Shown: positions 39,591 to 49,741, counted from the stretch's first letter. The stretch: DNA of 64,000 nt from Cherax quadricarinatus (GCF_038502225.1 NC_091293.1:1105692-1169691); one strand, 5' to 3'. The notes: a model not told the origin generated them from the letters alone. Numbers and translations: made by a program.

Positions 39591-40742
39591 TTGGAAATGA
39601 GTGAGTGAAGGGGTTTTCATAGGTTGCGAGGGAGTCAGGGGGTCACAGCGGGCTCGCCTCCCTGGGGGGGGGGTCGTGAGAGTGTTGTGAATGTGGGTTT
39701 GGAATGGTTTCCTGGTTTTCATTGAGACTTTATGGCATCCAAGTGTGGATGTAGAGCTCAAGGTCTCGTTATGTTAGATATAACACTTTTCAGAATGTAG
39801 GTATAATATAGTAGATTTTTTTATGTATAATTATGATGTGTATCAGTCTTGTATAACATGATTCTTGAGAAATAAGTTCTTTGCGACATGAAGTGTGTTT
39901 TAGTTTGTATTTATGTTACGTGCTGGGTTTTTGCATGATGAGATATATACTGTTTTGCATTGTTCATACAGTGCATCTGATTAATGTGATTTTGTGAAAA
40001 TTGTTGTGTGTACGTGTGGGTGTGTGTGTGGATGTGGGTGTGGGTGTGTGGGTGTGTGTGTGCATATATATAAATATATATCCCTTTCTATTGTATTGAG
40101 CCTTTGTCATGGGTCAGACGTTATGTAATACTTTATATATGCATGATTGATTCTTTTTAAAGTTTATAATTATGGTCTGTACCCTGATACCGGTTTGGTG
40201 TTAATGCAAGTTCTTGATGTTAAGTTTTAGTCTGTATGGTATACAGACATATCTAGACAGTTTAGTGACGTAGTCCATTTGTGTCTGAGATTTGTATATG
40301 GGTGTATTGTAACAGTATAGAGCTTGTTATTGTGTTCTAAGCTGTATTCTTTTTCTGTTTATTTGTATGTTGGTATATGTACAGCTGTATTGTTAGGGAT
40401 AAGTATGTAGATTTTCTAGTAAGATTATGATGTTAGGTTTTGTTTTGATTCATGTGAAGGATGGGATTTTACTGATATAACTTCTTTGTATATTTCATGT
40501 ATTGAACCTTTGTCAGATGTCATTTATATGTACAATTTATATATATGCAAGGTTTTGTATATATGTCAATTCATGACCCTGTGACATGTAATTTTTTTTT
40601 AGCTATGTTCTTGCTGTAAGTTTTTGTTGTAATATCTTGCGAGCATGTAGGTACAATCCGTTTGTCAGTTAATTTGAGTAGGTTCCATACTGTTTCTTTA
40701 TTTTTATGTTAAACTGTATTGGTTTTAAATAAAATAAAAAAA
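39591..40742 (+). other. LINE 3' UTR and poly(A) tail
   Basis: A 1.15-kb T/G-rich untranslated region with a GT-rich microsatellite strip (about 40010-40060). It ends in aataaaataaaaaaaaa just before the target-site duplication. There are no ORFs with recognisable content. Confidence 0.8.
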
Positions 40743-40755
40743 AATTGTTGATTAC

Positions 40756-40999
40756 TAAAAGTATCCAAAACATTTTTAATTTCATCCTCAGATGGATCTG
40801 ATTCAAGAAATTTATTTTCATAATGTGTATAGTCTGAATTAATTATTTCCAGACGTTGTGTAAATAATCCAAATTTGACCTCAAGATCATCAAAATCTAT
40901 GTTTGTATCTTGAGTTAATCCTATACAGACTGAAATTAGATTTTCTAATTGTGTAATCTTAGTCTGTAAAGACTGAAACTGAGTTTTCAAACAAGCCAT
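40756..40999 (-). pseudogene. BEL/Pao gag N-terminal segment
   Basis: The minus-strand ATG at 40997-40999 begins MACLKTQFQSLQTKITQL, an amphipathic, probably coiled-coil N-terminus as seen in BEL gag proteins. The frame runs to VLDTFSNQQ and then enters the poly(A) end of the inserted LINE at 40742. The frame resumes on the other side of the LINE at 34827. That continuity, together with the target-site duplication, shows that both pieces were one gag gene. I did not recognise this N-terminal piece by itself. The assignment rests on position and frame. Confidence 0.75.
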
Positions 41000-41564
41000 T
41001 TTAATGGTATATTGAAAATTCTAGCACCACACTTAGAGTGTTTAAAAAACACTGTACTGCTATAAACAACTGAGTTTTGTTATGCTTAAGTCAGCAATAA
41101 TCGAGTCAGACACTACTGACCCACTAAGCTTAACCTCAGGGTCAATGACCATGAAGGGTACACAGTACACGTGGCTGGTGTTTATGGCTTGAGTTTGCTG
41201 TGTCAGCCTGACACAGCAAATCTTGTCTCTTAATTTCTGTCTATAAACATTATAAACACTGTGTATATACACTCAGACAAACTGAACATCACTTGGGTTG
41301 TTGTTGTCTTGGTCAGCACTTTCGAGATTGGAGCAGTGGATGGAGGGTGTGGGTGAGTCACCCAGCTCCCGTTTTCTTTGGGTGAACGCTGGGTGAGCTC
41401 CCGTTTTCGTTTGGCTGCCCATTCTCTGTGATTGAGTCTGGAGGGACTCATTTATACTGATTTATATTGTAAAACACTAGTTTTACAGCTTTTTTCGAAG
41501 GACCTTGGTTCGTAGGTTATTTGTACACTGTAGTACAACATATTTGGACCACAGTGTGGCCTTT

Positions 41565-41582
41565 ATCCGGTTCGAAGGACCA
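41565..41582 (-). promoter_or_regulatory. Primer-binding site of the BEL-type element
   Basis: The plus strand reads atccggttcgaaggacca, which looks like the 3' end of a tRNA, with the T-loop core ggttcga and terminal CCA. The minus strand is therefore complementary to a tRNA 3' end, as an LTR primer-binding site should be. It sits 4 nt inside the LTR start and about 570 bp before the gag start. The tRNA species was not determined. The motif tcgaaggacc occurs again at about 41495. Confidence 0.75.
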
Positions 41583-41586
41583 ATTA

Positions 41587-42060
41587 TGTTGAGAAATGAC
41601 ATTACCAGCTAAGTTTAAACAGTGAACACTTAACTTAAAGACAACTCATCGCCTGCACAGCCGCCCCTGCAGACGAGGTCTAGAAGCTGTCGAAACCATC
41701 TCACAATGGGCTGTCAAGAAATATAATTTGTAAGATCATAAATTACCCCTAGGGGGTGTTATGTCAGCATTTCATTCACTGATGGCTGACAACTTACTTG
41801 TTTGGACTCAAAAGTCCACACCTTACTGCCGACTATAGGTTGATTACAAACTCCTTGCGACTCAAGAACTGCACAGTCCCCCGTACCACAAGAAATTCGT
41901 AACATACCTTGCTCTTGTAACGTGAGCTATGGTGTTCTTCACACCTTCGACAGGTATCGGTGACTTGATAGAAGCTGAAGTGTCCTTGGATGTCCACGTC
42001 TTCCATTGTCTAGGAAACGCACACTGGTACACTATGTTCCACAAGATTTGTCTTTATTGT
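41587..42060 (-). mobile_element. Partial 5' LTR of the BEL-type element
   Basis: It starts (inner edge) at tgttgag, giving a minus-strand LTR that ends ...ctcaaca, 4 nt from the primer-binding site. Reading the minus strand, an aataaa polyadenylation-type hexamer occurs at about 42046-42053 and another at about 42105. The outer (U3) edge is not identifiable without the second LTR, so the right coordinate is a guess. Confidence 0.5.
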
Positions 42061-42517
42061 TCACAATGTTATCACTGAAGAAGCTGATCACACTTCTCTT
42101 AAGTGTTTATTGTGTTTTATGAGACACTTTGTTCACTCTAACGCACAGATCGTTCTTTGTTGGTTATCCTGGCGTCAGTGTCACTCTCAGTAGAGTCAAA
42201 AGTAATCTGAAGACGCCACAGCGCCCCATGCCGTCACTGCCCCTTGCACAAAAAAAAAGCTGACCTAGTACTTTTTGCTTCCTTGCCACTTCCTCGATGA
42301 AGCAAAGCAGAAGGTTTGATTCTTGCTGTCTTAAGCATAGACAACAATGTCCACTATCTTTTCTATGGTAACGAAGTGGGAGCAGGATTTTCCTTAATTG
42401 TCCTGCTAAAGTAAGAGATGTACTGTCTCTTATTAAAATACACTCTGCAACACTGGACTGCAAGGAGCAATGGTCGGTTGACCACAGGTCGCATACTCGT
42501 ACGGCATCTGTGATCAA
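42061..42517. other. Interval without recognisable features
   Basis: About 450 bases that may include the outer part of the BEL LTR. The 117-residue minus-strand frame at 42164-42517 shows no known motif. It adjoins, but is not in frame with, the coiled-coil fragment to the right. Confidence 0.4.
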
Positions 42518-43145
42518 TTACTCACTGTAGCAGTAAACAAGACGCTTGCCCCTTCTGAGAGGTCTGGGCCCCTCAGGGCTGAAAGGGGCTGAAGGGGCTG
42601 AAGGGGGCTGATACCCCCCTCCTGGAGAAAATTTCTCCACACTTTCCTCCTCCCATTGCCTCTCCGTCTGTGACTCTGGTTCCTGTCTGTATGTGGTCAT
42701 TGTCTCCCTTGTTTTTTCCAGTGGCTCTTGGTAGCATGGTTGTGCCTCTGCATTTGACTTATCACCCTCTCCACCTGCACCCAGCTGCTCTCCCCTTTCA
42801 CTCCTTGGCCCTTCTTGGCAGGTTGATATGACCTTAGCATAATTCATATCTCTTTACTTCCTGTTCGGCCTCTCAGCTTCATACGCTATGTCTTCTCTGG
42901 TCAATGTCCCTGTAACTTGCTTCAGCCTGTTTACCTCATCTTCTAGGACCCTTATCCTGGTTACTGCAGTTTCGACTTGTGCCTCCCAATTCTTCCTTTC
43001 TTTCTCCTACCTCTTTTCTAATTTCACAGAAAGCTCTGTCTCCATTTTTTCAGAAAGCTCTCCTAATTTTCTCTCCCACTCTTGTTCCATCCTTTTCCAC
43101 TGCTCCTCCATCCACTCTTCCCTACCACAACCCTTCTCAACTGAT
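42518..43145 (-). pseudogene. Decayed coiled-coil ORF1 of a LINE (CR1-like?)
   Basis: The minus strand reads as a continuous Glu/Lys-rich helix: EEWMEEQWKRMEQEWERK, LGELSEKMETELSVKLEK, then after an in-frame TAG, NWEAQVETAVTRIRVLED and EVNRLKQVTGTLTRED. A second in-frame TAA (42851-42853) precedes MNYAKVIS and a Ser/Pro/Glu-rich linker ending GKRLVYCYSE and a stop at 42518. Heptad-like hydrophobic spacing indicates a coiled coil, as in LINE ORF1 proteins. The terminal GKRLVYCYSE would fit the start of an SGNH-esterase-like domain found in some CR1/L2 ORF1s, but this last point is speculative. There are two internal stops in one frame, so it is a pseudogene. Confidence 0.6.
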
Positions 43146-43171
43146 CATTGGTTCCTGCAAGTCCCCACCAT

Positions 43172-43567
43172 TTTTTTTAAAGAGAGAGAGAGAGAGGAAG
43201 AGAGAGAATGGAAAAGTAGGAGAGAGAGAGGGGGGAGAGTGAGAAGGGAAAAGGGGGGAGAGAAGGGGGGGAGAGAGAGAGAGAGGGAAAGAGAGAGAAG
43301 GGAAAGTTAGGAGAGAGAGGGAGAGTGAGAAGGGAAAAGGGAGGAGAGAGAGGGGAGAGACAGGGGAGAAGGGGGAAAGAGGGGGGAGATGGAAGAAAGA
43401 GAGGGGAGGGATAGGGGAGAGAGAGGGGAGAGATAATGAGAGGGGGGAGAGATGTTAGAGGGGGGTGTTAGAGGGAAGAGATGTTAGAGGGGAGAGATGG
43501 GAGAGGGGAGAGAGAGAGATAGGCAAAGAGAGAGATAGGTAAAGAGAGACAGGTAGAGAGAGAGAGA

Positions 43568-43570
<3 letters not shown>
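43172..43570. repeat. Purine-rich GA tract
   Basis: Almost uninterrupted G and A on the plus strand (gagagagag, ggggagaga variants) for about 400 bases, changing at the right into a GT repeat. ORFs across it are compositional artefacts. Confidence 0.92.
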
Positions 43571-43608
<38 letters not shown>

Positions 43609-43640
43609 CTGCAGGGGTTGAGTGTGTGTGCATGTGTGTG
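43571..43640. repeat. (GT)n microsatellite
   Basis: About 36 bases of pure gtgtgt at 43571-43606, then an imperfect GT-rich strip to about 43640. Confidence 0.92.
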
Positions 43641-43837
43641 TTTGCGTATGTGTGCATAGTTACCTATTTGTGGTAGTTCTGGTCGTTTTTCAGATCCTGG
43701 CACCGCCTCTATAAGAGGAAGGAAATAGTGAGAGACGGCTCTGGGCAGTGACCACCTCACAGTTACCCTTCCAGTGCTAGAGTGGAGGGATAATGTTCGT
43801 CTGCCTTACTTATAGTGTCTCACATCCATAGATGTGC

Positions 43838-44040
43838 ACACACATCCCCTAGATGTGTGTGCACCCCCTGGATGTGTGTTCACCCCCTGGATGTGTGTAC
43901 ACCCCCTGGATGTGTGTGCACCCCCTGGATGTGTGTGCACCCCCTGGATGTGTGTGCACCCCCTGGATATGTGTGCACCCCCTGGATGTGTGTGCACCCC
44001 CTGGATGTGTGTGCACCCCCTGGAAGTGCGTGCACTCCCG
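43838..44040. repeat. 19-bp minisatellite
   Basis: About ten copies of gatgtgtgtgcaccccctg with few changes. Three plus-strand frames and the minus strand all stay open over it (Cys/His/Pro-rich), which marks these ORFs as artefacts. Confidence 0.94.
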
Positions 44041-44554
44041 GTTGGGAACCTCTGCTTTATAAGATGCCAACTGTTCCCTCTCAGGTATCTTAATTTTTTC
44101 CTACATTATTACGGGAAGTAGATCAATAACATCGCTATGAGTAAGAACGTACTTTATATCCTTTCAATTATAATAAGTTAAAATGCATTAATCTTGATGA
44201 CTTATTTGTTTTTAACAATTATTACTGAAGCTGAAACGAAGGTCCATTTTTATAGGAATAACCACAAGCATGTTATTACTTGCATCAAAATAATTTCTAG
44301 TCCTTGTTTCAGAGAGCAGAAATGTTGAAAAAATTATCTCACAAAATGGTATGAGAACCTCTGAAGTTTTTTCTATTTTCTATTCGGATTCCTTCATCAA
44401 CTTTCAGCTCAACCAGATCATTTTTCATTGTCATTTTCATGAAAGGAATCCAGATTAAAAATAAATGGTTCTTCATCCACTTCTCGGTCACAGAAACCTC
44501 TCCCTAGTGAAATTAAAAATTAATTTTCTTTATAAATTAACATAGTTATTGATT

Positions 44555-44556
<2 letters not shown>
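44041..44556. other. Interval without recognisable features
   Basis: About 500 A/T-rich bases between the 19-bp minisatellite and the TAA microsatellite. No gene or repeat was recognised. Confidence 0.5.

Positions 44557-44636
<80 letters not shown>
44557..44636. repeat. (TAA)n microsatellite
   Basis: About 26 uninterrupted taa units. It lies exactly at the 5' edge of the RTE-type element. Confidence 0.97.
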
Positions 44637-45035
44637 GGTAGTAGGTTGGTAGACAGCAACCACCCAGGGAGGTACTACCGTCCTGCCAAGTGAGTGTGAA
44701 ATGAAAGCCTGCAATTGTTTTACATGATGGTAGGATTGCTGATGTCTTTTGTCTGTCTCATAAATATGCAAGATTATGTGTACGTCTTGCTATTTCTACT
44801 TACACTTAGGTCACACTACACATACATGTACATGTTTATTTATACACACTCATCTAAGTTTTCTTTGATTTTATCTTAACAGTTCTTGGTCTTATTACTT
44901 TTCCTTTTATATCCATGGGGAAGTGGAATAAGAATCTTTCCTCCGTAAGTCATGCGTGTTGTAAAAGTTAACTAAAATGCCGGGAACAATGGGCTAGTAA
45001 CCCCTTTTCCTGTAATAATTACTAAAAAGAATAAG

Positions 45036-45789
45036 AAGAAAATTGTCAAAGTGGGAAGTCTGAATGTGCGTGGATGTTGTGCAAATGATAAAGAGTTGAT
45101 TGTGGATGTTATGAATGAGAAGAAGCTGGATGTCCTGGCTTTAAGTGAAACAAAGCTGAAGGGGGTGGTAGAGTTTCAGTGGAGAGGAATCAATGGGATT
45201 AGGTCAGGGGTTTAAAAATAGAGTTAGAGCTAAAGAAGGAGTAGCAATAATGTTGAAGGATAAGCTATGGTAGGAAAAGAGGGACTATAAATGTATTAAT
45301 TCAAGGATTATGTGGAGTAAAATAGAGGTTGGATGTGAAAAGTGGGTTATAGTAAGCGTATATGCACCTGGAGAAGAGAGAAGTGTAGAGGAGAGAGAGA
45401 GATTTTGGGGAATGTTGAGTGAATGCGTGGGGAGTTTTGAAACAAGTGTGAGAGTAAAGGTGGTTGGGGATTTCAATGCTGAAGTAGGCAAAAATGTTGT
45501 GGAGGGAGTAGTAGGTAAATTTGGGGTGCCAGGGGTAAATGTAAATGGGGAGCCTTTAATTGAACTATGTGTAGAAAGAGGTTTGGTAATAAGTAATACA
45601 TATTTTATGAAGAGGAGGATAAATGAATATACAAGGTATGATATAGCATGTAATGAAAGTAGTTTGTTAGATTATGTATTGGTGGATAAAAGGCTGATGG
45701 GTAGGCTCCAGGATGTACACGTTTATAGAGGGGCAACTGATATATCGAATCATTATTTAGTTGTACCTACAGTTAGAGTAAGAGGTTGA
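45036..45789 (+). pseudogene. RTE endonuclease domain
   Basis: An APE-type endonuclease. KVGSLNVRG opens the domain, followed by KKLDVLALSETKLKG (active-site Glu in SETK), VSVYAPGE, VVGDFNAEVG (Asp and Asn of the core) and NEYTRYDIACNESSLLDYVLVDK. The usual SDH signature near the end reads TDISNHYLVV, so the Asp of SDH is replaced by Asn. The frame is broken near 45215 (stop after IRSGV) and at about 45271 (TAG where Trp or another residue is expected). It ends with a TGA at 45787. The domain normally nicks target DNA for reverse transcription. This copy is not functional. Confidence 0.85.
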
Positions 45790-46468
45790 TGGGAAAAGAG
45801 GAAAATGGCAACAACAAGCAAGAGGGAGGTGAAAGTGAATAAACTAAGGGAGGAAGAAGTTCGGGTGAGATATAAGCAACTATTGGCAGAAAGGTGGGCT
45901 GGTGCAGGTATGAGTAGTGGGGGGGGGGGTTGAGGAAGGTTGGAATAGTTTTAAAAATGCAGTATTAGAATGTGGGGCAGAAGTTTGTGGTTATAGGAGG
46001 GTGGGGGCAGGAGGAAAGAGGAGTGATTGGTGGAATGATGAAGAAAAAGGTGTGATAAAAGAGAAAAAGTTAGCTTCTGAAAGGTTTTTACAAAGCAGAA
46101 GTGTTATAAGAAGAGTAGAGTATATGGAGAGTAAAAGAAAGGTGAAGAGAGTGGTGAGAGAGTTCAACAGGAGAGCAGATGATAGAGTGGGAGAGGCACT
46201 GTCAAGGAATTTTAATGAAAATAAGAAAAAAAAATTGGAGTGAGTAAAACAAGTTAAGAAAGCCTAGAGACCGAATGGATTTGTCAATTAAAAACAGAGT
46301 AGGGGAGTTAGTAGATGGGGAGATGGAGGTTTTGGGTAGATGGCGAGAATATTTTGAGGAACTTTTAAATGTCGATGAAGAAAGGGAAGCGGTAATTTCA
46401 TGCACTGGCCAGGGAGGTATACCATCTTTTAGGAGTGAAGAAGAACAGGATGTGAGTGTGGGGGAGGT
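45790..46468 (+). pseudogene. RTE linker between endonuclease and reverse transcriptase
   Basis: The reading is spread over frames 45917-46243 and 46275-46468. Recognisable pieces are KRSDWWNDEEKGVIKEKK and GELVDGEMEVLGRWREYFEELLN, typical of the RTE inter-domain region. A G run at 45921-45930 and an A run near 46227 mark the likely frameshifts. The SINE-like insertion follows at 46472. Confidence 0.75.
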
Positions 46469-46619
46469 GCGATACCTGGAGGTTACCTGGAGGTTATCCC
46501 GGGGATCAACGCCCCCGCAGCCCGGTTCATGACCAGGCCTCCCGATGGATCAGGGCCTGATCAACTAGGCTGTTACTGCTGGCCGCACGAAGTCCAACGT
46601 ACGAGCCACAGCCACAGCG
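46469..46619. mobile_element. SINE-like insertion in the RTE coding region
   Basis: About 145 GC-rich bases (46472-46616: tacctggaggttacctggag ... cgtacgagccacagccac) interrupt RTE coding sequence. The bases gcg flank both sides (46469-46471 and 46617-46619). The RTE frame reads GEV on the left and EALRRMKDGKAAGTDR on the right and joins in frame if the insert is ignored. The insert contains the near-palindrome gatcagggcctgatc. It resembles a short dispersed element of decapods, but no clear A/B boxes were found, so the class is tentative. Confidence 0.7.
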
Positions 46620-48070
46620 TGAGGCATTACGTAGAATGAAAGATGGTAAAGCAGCTGGAACTGACCGGATCATTACAGAAATGTTAAAAGCAGGGGGGGA
46701 TATAGTGTTGGAGTAGTTGGTATCTTTGTTTAATAAATGTATGAAAGAGGGGAAGGTACCTAGGGATTGGCAGAGAGCATGTATAGTCCCTTTATGTAAA
46801 GGGAAGGGGAACAAAAGAGATTGTAAAAATTATAGAGGAATAAGTTTACTTAGTATACCAGGAAAAGTGTACGGTAGGGTTATAATTGAAAGAATTAGAG
46901 GTAAGACAGAATGTAGGATTGCGGATGAACAAGGAGGTTTCAAAGTGAGTAGGGGATGTGTAGATCAAGTGTTTACATTGAAGCATATATGTGAACAGTA
47001 TTTAGATAAAGGTAGGGAAGTTTTTATTGCATTTATGGATTTAGAAAAGGCATATGATAGAGTGGATAGGGGAGCAATGCGGCAGATGTTGCAAGTATCT
47101 GGAATAGGTGGTAAGTTACTAAATGCTGTTAAGAGTTTTTATGAGGATAGTGAGGCTCAGGTTAGGGTGTGTAGAAGAGAGGGAGACTACTTCCCGGTAA
47201 AAGTAGGTTCTTAGACAGGGATGTGTAATGTCACCATGGTTGTTTAATATATTTATAGATGGGGTTGTAAAAGAAGTAAATGCTAGGGTGTTCAGGAGAT
47301 GGGTGGGATTAAATTATGGGGAATTAAATACAAAATGGGAATTGACACAGTTGCTTATTGCTTATGATACTGTGCTTATAGGAGATTCTAAAGAAAAAAT
47401 GCAAAGGTTAGTGGATGAGTTTGGGAGTGTGTGTAAAGGTAGAAAGTTGAAAGTGAACATAGAAAAGAGTAAGGTGATGAGGGTATCAAATGATTTAGGT
47501 AAAGAAAAATTGGATATTAAATTGGGGAGGAGGAGTATGGAAGAAGTGAATGTTTTCAGATACTTGAGAGTTGACGTGTCGGCGGATGGATTTATGAAGG
47601 GTGAGGTTAATCATAGAATTGATGAAGGAAAAAAGGTGAGTGGTGCGTTGAGGAATATGTGGAGACAAAAAACGTTATCTATGGATGCAAAGAAGGGAAT
47701 GTATGAAAGTATAGTAGTACCAACACTCTTATATGGGTGTGAAGCTTGGGTGGTAAATGCAGCAGCGAGGAGACGGTTGGAGGCAGTGGAGATGTCCTGT
47801 CTAAGGGCAATGTGTGGTGTAAATATTATGCAGAAAATTCGGAGTGTGGAAATTAGGAGAAGGTGTGGAGTTAATAAAAGTATTAGTCAGAGGGCTGAAG
47901 AGAGGTTGTTGAGGTGGTATGGTCATTTAGAGAGAATGGATCAAAGTAGAATGACATGGAGAGCGTATAAATCTGTATGGGAAGGAAGGCGGGGTAGGGG
48001 TCGTCCTCGAAAATGTTGGAAGGAAGGGGTATGGGAGGTTTTTTGGGCGAGGGGCTTGGACTTCCAGTAG
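46620..48070 (+). pseudogene. RTE reverse transcriptase and C-terminus
   Basis: RT motifs run in order: MKDGKAAGTDRI, then IVPLCKGKGNKRDCKNYRGI, FIAFMDLEKAYDRVDR with its catalytic Asp, and LRQGCVMSPWLFNIFID (only after a one-base shift near 47210). The metal-binding motif that should read ADD is AYD at about 47362-47370 (LLIAYDTVLIGDS), so one catalytic Asp is Tyr. The thumb and C-terminus follow, with LLRWYGHLERMDQSR and GRRGRGRPRKCWKEGV, ending at 48070. There is an in-frame TAG at 46714-46716 where Trp fits. The stop, frameshift and active-site loss together rule out activity. Confidence 0.9.
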
Positions 48071-48490
48071 GCGTGCATGAGCGTGTTCGATAGGAGTGAA
48101 TGGAGACGAATGGTATTTGGGACCTGACGATCTGTTGAGTGTGAGCAAGGTAATATTTAGTGAAGGGATTCAGGGAAACCGGTTTTTTGTATAGCCGGAC
48201 TTGAGTCCTGGGAATGGGAAGTACAATGCCTGCACTCTAAAGGAGGGGTTTGGGATATTAGCAGTTTGGAGGGATATGTTGTGTATCTTTATACTTATAT
48301 GATTCTAAACTGTTGTGTTCTGAGCACCTCTGCAAAAACAGTGATTATGTGTGAGTGAGGTGAAAGTGTTGAATGATGATGAAAGTATTTTCTTTTTAGG
48401 GATTTTCTTTCTTTTTGGGTCACCCTGCCTCTGTGGGAGACGGCCGACTTGTCAAATAATAATAATAGCAATAATAATAATAATAATTCT
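48071..48490 (+). other. RTE 3' UTR with AAT-rich tail
   Basis: About 390 bases downstream of the stop, followed by an imperfect aataataatagcaat tail from about 48457. The conserved-looking gggtcaccctgcctctgtgg segment lies at 48417-48436. Confidence 0.75.
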
Positions 48491-48861
48491 ATTTCACATT
48501 AACATCACCATTGACATCACATTACCTAAATTTAACAGTACAAACCTGCTACGTCGGAATACATAACACCACTAACAATGTTGAAAATGGTATTTAAATA
48601 CCGTCATGTTAATGAGGAAAACACATGTGAACCTGCTGAACATGTCTCTCTCTCACCACTAAGAATGTACAAACTCCAAGAAACTGTGCAAGCACCAGTA
48701 AAGATGATTGTGTACGAAGCGTTCAAAAGAAAATAGCGTACCACACAAACTTTAAAAAAAAATTGTAAAGTCATTGTCTTATATTGACATGGTATTTTGA
48801 ATTTATCAGTGTAACTCGTACCTAACCCAGATACACTGCTTTTAACCCCAGGAGAAAGAAG
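48491..48861. other. Interval without recognisable features
   Basis: About 370 A/T-rich bases after the RTE tail. The 114-residue minus-strand frame overlapping it has no known motif. Confidence 0.5.
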
Positions 48862-48904
48862 TACCCTTGGTAAAGAACCACATAGTGGTTCTTTACCAAG
48901 GGTA
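48862..48904. repeat. 43-bp palindrome, 20-bp perfect arms
   Basis: tacccttggtaaagaaccac at 48862-48881 and its exact reverse complement at 48885-48904, separated by ata. It is isolated, in otherwise ordinary sequence. The strong hairpin potential on either strand could be a foldback-type insertion, a cruciform-forming site or a small-RNA hairpin. Nothing in the flanks decides between these. Confidence 0.92.
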
Positions 48905-49074
48905 AAGTTAATCAAGGTTCTGCAGCAGTATTGATGGAAGCACATCATCGGGCAGAAATTAGATGAAATGTTTACAAGCAGATGAAGGTTGCCATGACTT
49001 CAACACCTTCCTAGAGTGTTGCTAACTTAGTCAGACTTTCACTGCATCTGCCCGTTTATTCCTTGTGTAGTGTT

Positions 49075-49515
49075 GGAGTCATTAACCAGTGTGCTTGTGT
49101 TTTCTTATGGGAGTCACTAACCACTCTGCTTGTATCTTGTTTTGGATTTTTTCACCATTTTGCCTGTGTCTTGTGAGAATTGTCCGGTGCATGTGCGCTG
49201 TTGCTGTACGAGTCATTGACCAATGTGCTTGTGTTAAGTTGTGGGAGTCATTGACAACTGTGCTTGTATCTTGTTGTGGGAGGCATTAACTAGTGTACTT
49301 TTGTCCTGAGGGTGTAAATAACTAAAGAGCTTGTCTTGTGGAAGTCATTGACCACTGTGTTTGTGTCTTATTGCAGAAGTCATTGGCGACTGTGCTTGTA
49401 TCTTGTGGGAGTTACTGATGACTATACTTGTGTCATGTTGTGGGAGTCATTGACGACTATACTTGTGTCATGTTGTGGGAGTCATTGACCGCTGTAGTTG
49501 TGTCTTGCTGTGTGA
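49075..49515. repeat. Degenerate 35-bp minisatellite
   Basis: About a dozen diverged copies of a unit seen best at 49438-49505: gggagtcattgacgactata then cttgtgtcatgttgt. Copies at the left edge are strongly diverged. Confidence 0.85.
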
Positions 49516-49573
49516 TTAATTATTATCTTCATGATTGTTATTAATAATTTTATTTTAAATTATTGTTAATTTT

Positions 49574-49741
<168 letters not shown>

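Larger units (their letters stand above)
34841..40742 (+). mobile_element. Full-length Tx1/L1-like LINE
   Basis: A 5.9-kb non-LTR retrotransposon with a short 5' leader (34841-34992), ORF1, ORF2 and a 1.15-kb 3' UTR ending aaataaaataaaaaaaaa. It is flanked by the 13-bp duplication aattgttgattac (34828-34840 and 40743-40755; the leading a bases could equally belong to the tail). Apparent damage is limited to two frameshifts in G runs and one Trp-to-stop change, so the copy is young compared with its neighbours. The Tx1/L1 assignment comes from an RRM-plus-CCHC ORF1, an APE-type endonuclease, the style of the reverse transcriptase, and a C-terminal CCHC in ORF2. Confidence 0.9.
33114..42060 (-). 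mobile_element. BEL/Pao-type LTR retrotransposon fragment, split by a LINE
   Basis: A minus-strand element. From right to left it has a partial LTR starting at 41587, a primer-binding site at 41565-41582, about 570 bp of leader, the gag start at 40999, and gag-protease continuing at 34827 down to 33114. The interruption 34841-40742 is an inserted LINE with its own target-site duplication. Nothing resembling reverse transcriptase, RNase H or integrase follows 33114, and no second LTR was found to the left, so the 3' two-thirds is missing. The right limit is approximate because the outer LTR edge could not be fixed. Confidence 0.75.
44637..48490 (+). mobile_element. RTE-clade LINE, inactive
   Basis: A 3.85-kb element with an APE endonuclease and reverse transcriptase in one original frame, no separate ORF1, and a 3' end (gggtcaccctgcctctgtgg... 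gacggccgacttgtc) running into an AAT-rich tail at about 48457-48490. The 5' leader starts right after a TAA microsatellite. Coding damage is heavy: several stops, frameshifts, a catalytic Asp-to-Tyr change, and a SINE-like insertion at 46472-46616. The reverse transcriptase and the GRGRPRKCW C-terminus are typical of RTE elements. Confidence 0.85.

Noticed and set aside
42164..42517. 117-codon minus-strand ORF as a gene
   Set aside because: No recognisable motif and a composition typical of random frames. It overlaps the likely LTR flank.
43815..44121. Cys/His/Pro-rich ORFs in three frames
   Set aside because: All frames stay open over the 19-bp minisatellite, so none is evidence of a gene.
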